From: Candidatus Acidiferrum typicum
GTDB taxonomy: Bacteria; Acidobacteriota; Terriglobia; Acidiferrales; UBA7541
Direction of reading: 5' to 3'
Assembly (NCBI GenBank): GCA_025463055.1
Contig: JAOAPV010000086.1
Span: 1 to 64,000 of the forward strand
DNA length: 64,000 nucleotides
Under the pieces are notes generated by a model. It saw only the letters and a list, made by a program, of their open reading frames with translations, searched no databases and was not told where the DNA came from. Of this stretch, positions 52,975-62,393 are shown one piece after another. The first letter of the stretch is position 1. Each line of letters begins with the position of its first letter. Position numbers and translations under genes: made by a program.

Positions 52975-54768
52975 CTCGCTCGACGTACGTCTTTCCGTAT
53001 ATTGAAGGTTCTGCTGGCGGTGAGCTGGGTGGTTTGTCCAGTGCAGGCGCAGGATGCGCCAACTAAGAGCGAAGCGCAGACTCCGCAGGCTCCCGCGACG
53101 CAGGGTCCCGCTAACGACAGTTCCGAAGTTTCTACCCGCGACACTCCACCGACGTTTCGAGTACGCGTGAATTTAGTCCTGGTTCGCGCCGTGGTCCGCG
53201 ATGCTGCCGGAAAAGTGGTTACCAACCTGAAGAAAGAAGACTTCCAGCTTTCCGACAATCGCAAGCCGCAGGTTATCTCCACGTTCAGTATAGAAACGCC
53301 CGAATCGCACAAGCTTGCTTCTACTACGAAGCCGGCTGAGCCGAGCGGAGATGCAAACTCGTCAGGAGACCCAACGGCGGCGATCGCCGCGCTGCCGCAG
53401 CGATTTGTCGCCGTCGTGTTCGACGACACGGACATGCTGAGCGAAGACGTTGTCTGGGTGCGGAGCGCGGCAACCCGGCTATTTAACTCGCTGCAGGCCT
53501 CCGATCGCGTTGGAATTTATTCGACGTCGGGGCAGGTCACACAGGAGTTCACTCAAGAACACGAATTGCTGCAAAAATCGCTGCTAGGAGTCGTCCCGCG
53601 CCCCGTGGCGGGCAACGGATTCCATGAATGTCCGGACATCAGCTACTACCAGGCGGACCGGATTCAGAACTTTCAGGACACGCAAGCAATGGCGGTGGCG
53701 ACGGAAGACGCGTTGCAGTGCGCATTCGGCGGCGACACGCGATTTATGACCCAAGCGCAAGCGCTGGCGGCAGCGACGAGCCAACGAGCGGTGAGCAGCG
53801 GTGACGCCCAGACAGAGTACGTCTACCGGCATCTTGAGCAAATCATGCGACGCCTGGCGGGAATGCCGGGGCAGCGAGTGATGGTCTTTGTGTCACCGGG
53901 TTTTGTGATCACGACGTCCTTAAATCTGGAATCATCCTCATTGGTGGACCAAGCGAATCGCTCGAACATCGTAATTAACACCATCGACGCGCGCGGCCTG
54001 TATACGCCGGACCTGATGGGCGACATAAGCGATCCGCCGCACGATTCGCAGCGGACGATAGGCATCAAGAGTTCGTACCGGGTTGCGGCGCAGTCGGCAC
54101 AATCGGATATTTTGGCGCAACTCGCGGACGGCACCGGCGGAACGTTCTTTCACAATCGCAACGACATCGATGAAGGATTGCGCGAGGCTACGGCAGCGCC
54201 TGCAATGTCGTACTTGCTGGGATTTTCTCCCCAGAACATGAAGATCAACGGCGCATATCACACGCTGAAGGTCTCGTTGACCGGCAAGCAGAAGTTCAGC
54301 ATCCAGGCGCGGCACGGATATTATGCTCCGCGAAGCATTGCCGATCCGGCGGAGGCGGCGAAGGAAGAAATTCAGGAAGCGTTGTTCTCGCAGGACGAAA
54401 TCCACGATTTACCCGTAGAGCTGCAAACACAGTTCTTCAAAAAAGATCCGTCGCAGGCGCGTCTCGCTGTGCTGACCCACGTGGATGTGACAGGCATGCG
54501 CTTTCGCAAAGCGGAAGGGCGCAACCGCGATAGCCTGACGGTGGCAACGGCGATTTTTGATGAGAACGGCAACTTTGTTACCGGTGGAGAGAAAATTGTC
54601 GAGATGAAGTTGTTCGATAAGACGGTCGAGCGGCTGAGTCACTCCGGATTCACTTTGAAATCGAGTTTCGATATCAAGCCGGGAACGTACCTGGTGCGGT
54701 TGGTAGTACGAGACGCAGAAGGCGCGCAGATGGCGGCGCGCAATGGCGCGGTAAGCATTCCGTTTTAG
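52951..54768 (+). CDS. VWFA-related acidobacterial protein
   Basis: 605 residues. Signal peptide to about residue 33 (VCPVQAQ). The strand pair FRVRVNLVLVRAVVRDAAGK then NLKKEDFQLSDNRKPQ is the start of the acidobacterial VWFA-related family. The VWA domain has VVFDDTDMLS at the metal-binding site, a variant of DxSxS, and NIVINTIDARGLYTP near its end; the C-terminal domain is beta-rich. These exported proteins are very numerous in acidobacteria; partners are unknown. Confidence 0.88.
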   Translation: MENPLRFPLARRTSFRILKVLLAVSWVVCPVQAQDAPTKSEAQTPQAPATQGPANDSSEVSTRDTPPTFRVRVNLVLVRAVVRDAAGKVVTNLKKEDFQLSDNRKPQVISTFSIETPESHKLASTTKPAEPSGDANSSGDPTAAIAALPQRFVAVVFDDTDMLSEDVVWVRSAATRLFNSLQASDRVGIYSTSGQVTQEFTQEHELLQKSLLGVVPRPVAGNGFHECPDISYYQADRIQNFQDTQAMAVATEDALQCAFGGDTRFMTQAQALAAATSQRAVSSGDAQTEYVYRHLEQIMRRLAGMPGQRVMVFVSPGFVITTSLNLESSSLVDQANRSNIVINTIDARGLYTPDLMGDISDPPHDSQRTIGIKSSYRVAAQSAQSDILAQLADGTGGTFFHNRNDIDEGLREATAAPAMSYLLGFSPQNMKINGAYHTLKVSLTGKQKFSIQARHGYYAPRSIADPAEAAKEEIQEALFSQDEIHDLPVELQTQFFKKDPSQARLAVLTHVDVTGMRFRKAEGRNRDSLTVATAIFDENGNFVTGGEKIVEMKLFDKTVERLSHSGFTLKSSFDIKPGTYLVRLVVRDAEGAQMAARNGAVSIPF

Positions 54769-54789
54769 TTTGTTTCGTTGGGGGAATAT

Positions 54790-57231
54790 ATGAAAACACA
54801 TAGGACTTCGACGGTTGCATGGCTGGGATTCAGCGCGATGTTATTAGCTTTTTCTGGCGCACAGCGTTCGGCGGCACAAGCACCGCCGCAAGAGCAGGCT
54901 ACGCCGGCACCGGCGCCCGCACAAGCAACAGCCGCCGAGCCCCAGACCTCGCCGGTAACGATCAAGAAGGAATCGCGATTGGTGTTGGTGGATGCAGTGG
55001 TCACGGACAAAAAAGGAAATTACGTCAAGGATCTGAGCGATAAGGACTTTAAGATTTACGAAGACAATAAAGAGCAGCATGTCGCTAGTTTTTCTTCCGG
55101 CGCCGATATTTCGGTGCAAGCGAAAGGTCAAAAGCATTATTTGATTTTGTTTTTTGATAATTCGTCGATGGCAGCTCCGGACCAGATACAGGCGCGCGGT
55201 GCGGCGGCAAAATTTGTGCAGGCCAATGCCGCACCGGATCGCATGATGGCGGTCGTGGATTTCGGCGGCAAGCTGCGCGTCGTGCAGAATTTTACGGCGA
55301 ATTCGGACATGCTGACCGCTGCGGTAAAGGGCGTGAAATATTCGTCGGTGGACTCCAACCCTACGGACGCGTCGAATTCAATTGCTCCGGTCACGGTCGC
55401 ATCCGCAGGACTTTCGTCGCTCAATAATGCGGAAGCGGATTTTGGCGCGCGGACAATGTTGCTGGCGGTGCGCAGCCTGGCCAAAAATTTGCGCACGGTG
55501 CCCGGTCGAAAAATGCTTGTGCTTTTTTCGGCGGGATTTGCGCTAACGCCGGAGAATGAATCGGAATTGACGGCCACGATTGATGCCTGCAACAAGGCAA
55601 ATGTCGCGATCTATTCGCTGGATGTGCGCGGGCTGGTGGCCACGGCACCCGGAGGTCGCTCGAAAAACGAAGCAGATAGCCAAGGGCGCGAGTTTGCCCA
55701 GCACGCGGTAGCTCCTGATGGGCGCGTTCGAATGGTTCTGACTTCGTATTCGTTTGGTGATCCGCAGCGGCCTGGAGGCGGAGGCGGTGCGGGTGGAGGC
55801 GCAGGCGGCGCTGGCGGAGGGCGCGGTGGCGGTGGCACCGGAGGCGGCGCGGGCGGCGGAACTGGAGGCGGCGGGCGCGGCGGCGGCGGAACCGGTGGCA
55901 CTGGTGGCACTGGCGGGACCGGGGGCAAAGGTGGAACAGGCGGAACCGGAGGCACTGGCGGGACCGGGGGCAAAGGCGGAACAGGTGGAACGGGAGGCGG
56001 TGGAACGCGCGGGACAGGCGGTGGCTATAACAATCCTTATGCGAATGCGCTGAACAATCCGTACAACCAATCGCGGACGATCGTGCCGCAGTTTCCGCCG
56101 TCGGTGGCGACGAACCAGCAGATACTTGCGGCGCTGGCGGATGGGACCGGCGGATTTTCCATTTTCAATACGAACGATTTGCTTGGCGGCCTCGAGAAGA
56201 TCGGGCGCGAGCAGAGCGACTTTTATATTTTGGGTTATGTGCCGCCGGAAAGCGCGGAAGGCAGTTGCCACACGCTGAAAGTGAAATTGAATCGCGGCGG
56301 AATGAATGTGCGTTCACGCAGCGGATACTGCAACGCGCGAACGATGAATCCGCTGGACGGCAAACCGCTGGAGAAGCAGCTGGAGCTGCACGCGACGGGA
56401 ACAAACGTAGGTTCGATTCGTGGCGCGCTGGAAGCTCCTTACTTTTACACTGCGCCGAATGTGGCGCGCGTGAATCTGGCGATGGAGATTCCGCCGGAGT
56501 CGCTGAATTTCAATAAGGACAAAGGGAAATACCACGCCAACGTGAACGTCCTCGGAATCGCGTACAAACCGGATGGCTCGGTGGGAGCGAGATTTAATGA
56601 TACGGTGAATCTGGATTTGGAAAAAGACGACTGGAAAGCGTTCACAAAGACGCCGTACAAATATCAAAACCAATTTGATGCGGCCCCTGGCACTTACAAG
56701 CTGACCGTGGTGCTTAGCGGAGGCGGAGACACGTTCGGGAAATTTGAAGCGCCGTTGCAAATTGACGCTTACGATGGGCAGCATTTCAGCCTCGGCGGCG
56801 TCGTGCTGACAAATTCGATGACGCGGATATCGGATATTCCGAGCGGGCTCGATTCTGCGTTGCTCGAAGATCGCACGCCGCTGGTGCTGAAGGGTATGCA
56901 GGTGCTGCCTTCGGCGAGCAACCGATTCAAGCGGTCGGACAATGTGATTTTGTACACGGAGATTTACGAGCCGGGGCTGACGTCTGCGACGCCGCCGCGG
57001 GTTGGGTTCGCGTATCACATTTATGAACGCGCGAGTAACAAGGACATGTTTTTTAGCGGACTGGCGCCGGCGGATGATTTTATTCAAAAAGGAAATCCGG
57101 TGATTCCTGGCGGGTTGAACGTGAAAGTGAAAGATTTGGCGCCGGGAAGTTATCGCTTGGTGGTGCAGGCGGTGGACAGCGAAAAGCATCAGGCGCCGAA
57201 TCGGTCGGTGGATTTCGACATTACCGACTAG
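54790..57231 (+). CDS. VWFA-related acidobacterial protein with Gly-rich insert
   Basis: 813 residues from MKTHRTSTVAWLGFSAML; GGGGGAA is 3 nt upstream. Signal peptide to AQA, Pro/Ala linker, the family segment RLVLVDAVVTDKKGNYVKDL, and VWA with ILFFDNSSMAAPDQ (intact MIDAS DxSxS). Residues about 328-415 are an inserted, almost pure Gly/Thr stretch with Lys and Arg, inside the VWA domain or just after it; no other gene here has it. A further VWA/C-terminal half follows (NQQILAALADGTGGFSIFNT). It follows the first VWFA gene by 21 bp, so both are one transcript. Confidence 0.88.
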   Translation: MKTHRTSTVAWLGFSAMLLAFSGAQRSAAQAPPQEQATPAPAPAQATAAEPQTSPVTIKKESRLVLVDAVVTDKKGNYVKDLSDKDFKIYEDNKEQHVASFSSGADISVQAKGQKHYLILFFDNSSMAAPDQIQARGAAAKFVQANAAPDRMMAVVDFGGKLRVVQNFTANSDMLTAAVKGVKYSSVDSNPTDASNSIAPVTVASAGLSSLNNAEADFGARTMLLAVRSLAKNLRTVPGRKMLVLFSAGFALTPENESELTATIDACNKANVAIYSLDVRGLVATAPGGRSKNEADSQGREFAQHAVAPDGRVRMVLTSYSFGDPQRPGGGGGAGGGAGGAGGGRGGGGTGGGAGGGTGGGGRGGGGTGGTGGTGGTGGKGGTGGTGGTGGTGGKGGTGGTGGGGTRGTGGGYNNPYANALNNPYNQSRTIVPQFPPSVATNQQILAALADGTGGFSIFNTNDLLGGLEKIGREQSDFYILGYVPPESAEGSCHTLKVKLNRGGMNVRSRSGYCNARTMNPLDGKPLEKQLELHATGTNVGSIRGALEAPYFYTAPNVARVNLAMEIPPESLNFNKDKGKYHANVNVLGIAYKPDGSVGARFNDTVNLDLEKDDWKAFTKTPYKYQNQFDAAPGTYKLTVVLSGGGDTFGKFEAPLQIDAYDGQHFSLGGVVLTNSMTRISDIPSGLDSALLEDRTPLVLKGMQVLPSASNRFKRSDNVILYTEIYEPGLTSATPPRVGFAYHIYERASNKDMFFSGLAPADDFIQKGNPVIPGGLNVKVKDLAPGSYRLVVQAVDSEKHQAPNRSVDFDITD
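55906..55985 (+). repeat. 45-bp tandem repeat in the Gly-rich segment
   Basis: Two copies (55906-55950 and 55951-55985, second partial), differing at one position in the shared part. In-frame (15 codons), so copy number change alters linker length without frameshift. Confidence 0.6.
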
Positions 57232-57384
57232 CCGCACACAATTTGCGATTTGCGGTGTTCTGCTCCTCAACTCGGCCTTACGGCCTCGCTGGGATGCGCT
57301 GAAGCGCACCCTTACAACGTCGTGGTGGGCGCTTAATTTGAGCCGCGACAAAAACAAGTTGTCCAATTCCCTTCCAATGCGAGA

Positions 57385-58344
57385 TCAGGCCGCGCGGGCG
57401 CTGGGCGTTTGCTGGCCGGATTCGGCTAGTAGGCTGCGGAGGACGAACCAGCAATTGGCTGGGCGTTCTGAGAGGCGGCGCATGAAGTAGGGGCACCAGT
57501 CGGTGCCGAACGGTACGTACACTTGCAGGGTGTGACCTGCGGCGTGGACTTCCTGCTGCAAATCGCGGCGAATTCCGTAAATCATCTGAAACTCGTAGCG
57601 GTCTTTCGGGAGCTTTAGGCGAGAGACCTCGGATTGCGCGTGCGCGACCATGAAGGGATCGTGCGAGGCGATCGCCGGCAGGAAAATTCCCTGGGCTGCG
57701 CCTTCCAGCAGCAGCGTGGTCAGGCGCTTGAAGTTTGCGTCGACTGCAGGTTTGCCTTGCACCGCTATTTTTGCCGGTTCGCGATAGGCGCCTTTCACGA
57801 GTCGGATTTTTGGCTTTAGCGGCGCGAGTCGCTGCAAATCTTTTTCCGTGCGGTGGAGATAGGCCTGGACGGCCAGGCCGGTGTTGCCGGACTCGCGCTG
57901 CACGGCCTCAAAGATTTCGAGCGTGATATCGGTGTAGGCGCTGCCTTCCATATCCATTTCGATGGTGCGGCCGAGGTCGCGAGCGCGACGAGCGATGGAG
58001 CTGGCGAGCGACGCGCAGAGATCTTTGCCGAGATCGAGGCCGAGCTGGGTGAGCTTGATGGAAATGTTGCCGGCGAGATTCTTGGCGTGTATCTCTTCGA
58101 TCATTTGAATGTAGCTGGCGCAGACTGCGCGGGCGGCGGCTTCGGTGGTGACGTTTTCGCCGAGATGGTTGAGGCTTACGTTTCGGCCCTGGTCACAGAG
58201 TTCGCGGCTGGCGGTGAGGGCTTCGGCGAGCGTTTCACCGGCGACGAAGCGGCGCGCGAAGCCGTGTTTCATGCCGCGGCGGGCGATGGCGTTGGTGACG
58301 CCGCGCTTGGTGGAAAGCCAAAAGATAAAGTTGCGGACCAGCAT
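57385..58344 (-). CDS. Proline dehydrogenase
   Basis: 319 residues from MLVRNFIFWLSTKRGVTNA; AGGAG precedes the ATG. Motifs: SIKLTQLGLDLG, RTIEMDMEGSAYTD, GLAVQAYLHRTEKDL, IRLVKGAYREP and PFGTDWCPYFMRRLSERP, covering the FAD-dependent ProDH barrel. It oxidises proline to pyrroline-5-carboxylate, so it is a monofunctional enzyme, not the PutA fusion. No P5C dehydrogenase gene is nearby. Confidence 0.95.
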   Translation of the reverse strand: MLVRNFIFWLSTKRGVTNAIARRGMKHGFARRFVAGETLAEALTASRELCDQGRNVSLNHLGENVTTEAAARAVCASYIQMIEEIHAKNLAGNISIKLTQLGLDLGKDLCASLASSIARRARDLGRTIEMDMEGSAYTDITLEIFEAVQRESGNTGLAVQAYLHRTEKDLQRLAPLKPKIRLVKGAYREPAKIAVQGKPAVDANFKRLTTLLLEGAAQGIFLPAIASHDPFMVAHAQSEVSRLKLPKDRYEFQMIYGIRRDLQQEVHAAGHTLQVYVPFGTDWCPYFMRRLSERPANCWFVLRSLLAESGQQTPSARAA

Positions 58345-59039
58345 GGATGCTCCTGGGATACGAGGCCAGAGCATAAGGTGGCTGGGCATAGGCGTCAAAT
58401 CGCTACGCACGGAGGGCACCCCCTCCCCCCGGTTTTCTCACAAGTGTTCATTCTAAAGGGAGTTAAAGTCCTTTGTTTTGATACACTTTTGCAAGTGTTC
58501 ATTCTAAAGGTAGTTATGGGTAGGCGAGTTTTTGCGCGTTGGAACGGGCGAAACATTTGGAAGTTGAGCGTTGCGGAAAATAACAGGGAGCAACGCAGAT
58601 GGTTGTGAAAGCAAAGGAGTTGCGAAAAGGGCAAATCAGAAGATGCTGAAAACAAAGGAGTAAAAAATCGATCGTTTGCGGGGTGCGTGGAGAGGGCGTT
58701 ATTTGTGACCCGTGACTCGTGACCAGTCAGAGTGGAGGGTGCAGTTACCCCACCCCCGGTGTTTTGCGCAAAAGCGGTAGATAAAGGACTTAGCGAGCGA
58801 TTCGGCGTAAAAGCGGTAGATGAAGGACTTAGCGCTTGAGGCGAACGCGGAAAGGGATCGAGTTGGGGGCGAAAGGAGGGAGGAAACGGGGACACTGTCA
58901 GCAGAACCTTAAACCGGAGATTACCTCATCCGTTACTATTTGTCAAGTGAGAAATTAAAAGCTGTGGATTGAATGGGTTACGGAGTAAAAGCGAACCACC
59001 TTCCCCATTTTTCATGATCGGGGCATGCCAAGGAATGTC
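58345..59039. other. Intergenic region with direct repeats
   Basis: 695 bp. Contains CAAGTGTTCATTCTAAAGGG twice (58441-58465 and 58492-58516, one mismatch, period 51) and AAAAGCGGTAGATAAAGGAC twice (58770-58795 and 58809-58834, one mismatch, period 39), plus a TCACGG-type stretch at 58705-58726. No gene supported. Confidence 0.55.
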
Positions 59040-59465
59040 TCACCTTAACCAGAGTAGTTCAAGGGCGCCAGCCAACTCTACTGCGTCGAAATCACCATGA
59101 TCAACTGTGACCAGAGGACATGCGTATTCCTCGGCTGTAGCGGCTGCGAACGCATCTGCTATCCCTAACTTGTGTCCTGCGCAGACATGACCGACCTTCC
59201 ACCGAGCAACGCGTTTCAGGAAGCCGTCGCCAGTGTCCTTCACGACCGTCAGTACCGCAGTAAGCGTGCCGTGAGCAATGTCGGCAGCTGCTTGTCCATC
59301 CGAACGCAAGAAATCATAATAGACCTCGCAGAGATTCACCGCATGCATTGCAGCTGAATTGCGCCCGTCCGTAAGAATATTTGTTAACAGCGCGTGACCC
59401 GCTTCGGCTTTGAGATAGGCGATGCCAGCGCATGCATCCACGATGTGCGTAGGCCGAGCGGCCAT
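59040..59465 (-). CDS. PIN-domain nuclease
   Basis: 141 residues. Acidic site: D10 (HIVDACAGIAYL), E47 (NLCEVYYD), D104 (GIADAFAAAT) and D122/D125 (LVTVDHGDF), the normal PIN tetrad for VapC-like RNases. The start ATG overlaps the stop of the large ATPase gene (TAATG), so translation is coupled. Neither a RHH nor an AbrB-like antitoxin gene adjoins it, which is odd for a stand-alone VapC and argues that it works with the ATPase. Confidence 0.85.
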   Translation of the reverse strand: MAARPTHIVDACAGIAYLKAEAGHALLTNILTDGRNSAAMHAVNLCEVYYDFLRSDGQAAADIAHGTLTAVLTVVKDTGDGFLKRVARWKVGHVCAGHKLGIADAFAAATAEEYACPLVTVDHGDFDAVELAGALELLWLR

Positions 59466-62047
59466 TAGCGTTCACGATTCCCTTCACTCTTTTTCCAATC
59501 AATGTGTAAATCGCTACTAAGCTTGGCATCTTTCAAAACGCCCGCGGATCTTGTAATCAAATCTGTGCGAAGTGATGACGGAGCGGCCTGCTTGCCGAGC
59601 GCCGGATAGATTTTGTGTCCGCAGCGGCAAGCGATTTGCCCTAATGGTGTGGATGACGGGGCTACAAACCTGCGGCATTCGGGGCAGAATAGGAGTTCAA
59701 AAAGGCTGATGACTGCCTGCGCGAACTCTCGTGCAACGTTTCTGGGAACATTAAGCGCCCAGCGGTTAAAGTGAGCACCAACCCAGTTCCGTAGAGGCCA
59801 GCTAACATCCAATGCGTCAAAGATCGGCTTCCCTTCAGAATACAGGCGAGAAAAGTTCCTAGCCATTTCCTTGTAGAAGGGAGGCCATAGTTCACCTATC
59901 TCGTAAAGTTCGCCCGGTTTTGCGGGCACGGGCAAACGCAGGGAATAGCGCATCTCTTGAAGAATGTGCTCAAGCAAGCGCCCTGCCAAAGAAGCCATCT
60001 CGTACGTTTGGCCGTCAGAGAGGAGCTCCCTGAGCCGGCGTTCTTCATCTGCCGGCTCTCGCAGATCAGGCCCCTCTTCAATCGTCCACTTGTAAATGGT
60101 TTTGTTGACGAAGTTCTGAGCCACGCCGCATCGTGCCTGAATGTCGCGAAGGTGTTCAAACCAGATCCTATCGTGGGTCGTGAGGAGAATTTGGAAGTCC
60201 GCGAACTCCCTTAAAAGTAGCTCTGCAAGTTGGACCGCATGTCCCGAATCTACGCTGCTAATCACATCGTCCAGGACCATCAGATTAAAGGACGGGTGCT
60301 GTCGTCTATACCAAAGGCGAAGTGCAAGAAAGATGCTTATACCTAAGGTATCCAGATGGGCGTCGCTATAATAAGCTCTTGGATCTATATCCGAGGCCTC
60401 GTAAAAATCGCCTCTGAGATTTACGCTCCTTTGGACGGCCTCTCGAAGTTCGAGGCGCAGATTGCGGTGAGTGGCATGACGTCTCTCTCCAGAGTCGTGG
60501 TGCTCATGTAGCTCGTGATAGAGCCGATCGACGTCGTCGCTAATTTCTTCAAATAGCTCTGAAATGATCTCCTTGCGTGCTTGTTGGAACGTGTCGTAGA
60601 CGACTCGCGCTTGGCTACTTAAGCTCTCCGCGCTAAGGAGTGCAGCTTCTGCAGGAATAAATGCGGACCAGTCGGAACTTGCTCGCGTCAGGAGCTCGCG
60701 CGACTCAAGGAGGTTCTGTGCAATCGCAAGGGAAGGCATCGCGTCTAATGCTTCTTGGGCGGATTCAATGGTGCCGCGAATAGCATCGGTAAATTGGTGG
60801 TCGGCCTGAAGTTGAGCGATGGAAGACTGGAGCGCGTCGACGGTAAGTTCCGCAACTGGTTTCCGCAGTTCGGCCTCCATCGCATTCAACCGAAGCAGAA
60901 GGGCAGCCAGTACATGGTCGGCTCGATCTCGAAGACCATCAGGAAGCTTTGCTACAAGGTTCCGCGCCCGCTCTGTGTTGTTGATATGTGAAGCGATGGA
61001 AGCCATGAGCGAAGTTAGTTGAGCCCTTAGTTGCTGCCGCAAGCTCAAGAGTTCCTTCTTCTCTTCTACGCGTGCACGGGCACGACGAACCACCTCGTCC
61101 GGAGCGAATCGCTGCATCGCCTGCTCGCATAGTGGACATTCAGTCCGTTTTTCCCTTTCAATCCACTCGGCACCTTCTTCTAGAACTTTTTCGTAGATCA
61201 CCTGTGTTTCGATCGCCTCGCGAGCCCGTAGTTTGGATATGGACGAGAGTAGGGGTCCGAAGTCCAGGGACTTAACCGCCTCTTCAATCTCAGTGAGAGC
61301 CGATCGAAAAGTGCTGAGGGCCACAGGCTTCGAAATATCCCCGAACTGTGACAACTCCTCGTTCAGTGTGGCAATGGTGACGGGGATCTCGCCTAAACCG
61401 CTTAGTATCGGTCGCCCCGCAGTCCGCAGCCGACGGTTTAGGGCCTGTAGAATTACGTTTTCAGACAGTGGTTCAGTGCTCCCCCTCAAGTCCAACATGC
61501 GGCGCAATTCGTCGGAGCGGTGAAGTACCGTTCTCTTGGCCGCTTCCGATTGGAGACCAGACTGGTTGAGCGCTTCGGCAAACTCTGCCTCCACTTTCTC
61601 GACCTCCTCAAGTGACAGATAGGGCCGGAGCAAATCATAACGGTCCCGGGCTTGAGACTCGATAAAGGCTAATAATTGTCCTCGTCTGAGTATGTACACG
61701 GGTTGTCGAGCGGCCTGGGCATAGTCCCGCGCGGCCGAGGACAGAGTGGAGTCGGAAGTCTTGAGATCGAGAGTTGTAGTGTCGCTGAGCAAGACAGCTA
61801 TCTCACAATCCCCTGAGCGTGATCGGAGATGCGGGCCGTACGTTTGTGAGGATATTCCTTGGCCGCGTGCGTCGAGAGTAGATACTCGGCCCGTCAGCAC
61901 TTTCTCAAGTGCGTCGATAAATGAACTCTTACCGGTTCCGTTCTCTCCAAAGAGAAGGATCGACTTGCCTCCGAACAGCAAGCTCTTCGGAAAGGAAATT
62001 CCGCGATAGTTTCGGACGTCGAGACGCTGAATACGAAGCTCAGCCAT
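59465..62047 (-). CDS. Rad50/RloC-like ATPase with zinc hook and C-terminal HEPN-like region
   Basis: 860 residues. Walker A GENGTGKSS (34-42) in the N-terminal lobe; long coiled coils around about 145-560 with a CPLC hook (C304, C307); signature-like SDAHLDTLGISIFLALRL (561-578) and Walker B LMVLDDVISSVD (589-600). The C-terminal region of about 170 residues has RNWVGAH (R753, H759), an Rx5H motif of HEPN RNases, after a helix bundle, then a CPEC ... CRCGH zinc ribbon. The architecture is closest to RloC, an anticodon-nuclease defence protein. It overlaps the 60-residue gene upstream by 8 bp and the PIN gene by 1 bp. Confidence 0.82.
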   Translation of the reverse strand: MAELRIQRLDVRNYRGISFPKSLLFGGKSILLFGENGTGKSSFIDALEKVLTGRVSTLDARGQGISSQTYGPHLRSRSGDCEIAVLLSDTTTLDLKTSDSTLSSAARDYAQAARQPVYILRRGQLLAFIESQARDRYDLLRPYLSLEEVEKVEAEFAEALNQSGLQSEAAKRTVLHRSDELRRMLDLRGSTEPLSENVILQALNRRLRTAGRPILSGLGEIPVTIATLNEELSQFGDISKPVALSTFRSALTEIEEAVKSLDFGPLLSSISKLRAREAIETQVIYEKVLEEGAEWIEREKRTECPLCEQAMQRFAPDEVVRRARARVEEKKELLSLRQQLRAQLTSLMASIASHINNTERARNLVAKLPDGLRDRADHVLAALLLRLNAMEAELRKPVAELTVDALQSSIAQLQADHQFTDAIRGTIESAQEALDAMPSLAIAQNLLESRELLTRASSDWSAFIPAEAALLSAESLSSQARVVYDTFQQARKEIISELFEEISDDVDRLYHELHEHHDSGERRHATHRNLRLELREAVQRSVNLRGDFYEASDIDPRAYYSDAHLDTLGISIFLALRLWYRRQHPSFNLMVLDDVISSVDSGHAVQLAELLLREFADFQILLTTHDRIWFEHLRDIQARCGVAQNFVNKTIYKWTIEEGPDLREPADEERRLRELLSDGQTYEMASLAGRLLEHILQEMRYSLRLPVPAKPGELYEIGELWPPFYKEMARNFSRLYSEGKPIFDALDVSWPLRNWVGAHFNRWALNVPRNVAREFAQAVISLFELLFCPECRRFVAPSSTPLGQIACRCGHKIYPALGKQAAPSSLRTDLITRSAGVLKDAKLSSDLHIDWKKSEGNRER

Positions 62048-62222
62048 CCTGGGCCATGCCTTCTCTCAATGCAGAGAGTATTTCGGCGCCTGAGCGAAGG
62101 GATTTCTCATCGCGGAGCCTTTGGAGACGCTCCAAAATCTGAGGTGGAAGATCCTCGCGCCTGGTTAATAGATAGAAAAAGCGATCTAGGATCGCTTCCT
62201 CGAGGTTGCTATCGCTGGTCAT
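62040..62222 (-). CDS. Small protein of the ATPase-PIN cassette
   Basis: 60 residues from ATG 62222 (a GTG at 62306 is possible in frame). The sequence LEEAILDRFFYLLTRREDLP and LERLQRLRDEKSLRSGAEIL is helical, like a small accessory or inhibitor. The 3' end overlaps the ATPase gene by 8 bp. No family recognised. Confidence 0.55.
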   Translation of the reverse strand: MTSDSNLEEAILDRFFYLLTRREDLPPQILERLQRLRDEKSLRSGAEILSALREGMAQDG

Positions 62223-62348
62223 CGGAATCCAGTCAGTAAAAGTTATGTTGAATATTACATCATGCCACGGTAGTAGGTAATCTATCGCGCCTGAGAGCGC
62301 GGACACGCATTCGGCATAGCGCAGGGACGGTCGGGGCTTCCACCGCTA

Positions 62349-62378
62349 GAAAAAACCGCCCGCAACGGTCCGCGGCCG
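62349..62378 (-). terminator. Weak intrinsic terminator after the cysteine synthase gene
   Basis: Minus strand: GC-rich region with a short CCGC/GCGG stem followed by six T. Stem is only 4 bp, so low confidence; it would separate the metabolic gene from the ATPase cassette. Confidence 0.3.
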
Positions 62379-62393
62379 CTGCATAGTTCAAAT

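Noticed and set aside
55611-55973. Long minus-strand frame coding almost only Pro and Val
   Set aside because: It is the antisense of the Gly-rich repeat of the VWFA gene; composition explains it.
58345-59039. CRISPR-like array
   Set aside because: Only two pairs of different repeats with one mismatch each and no cas gene; spacing is irregular.
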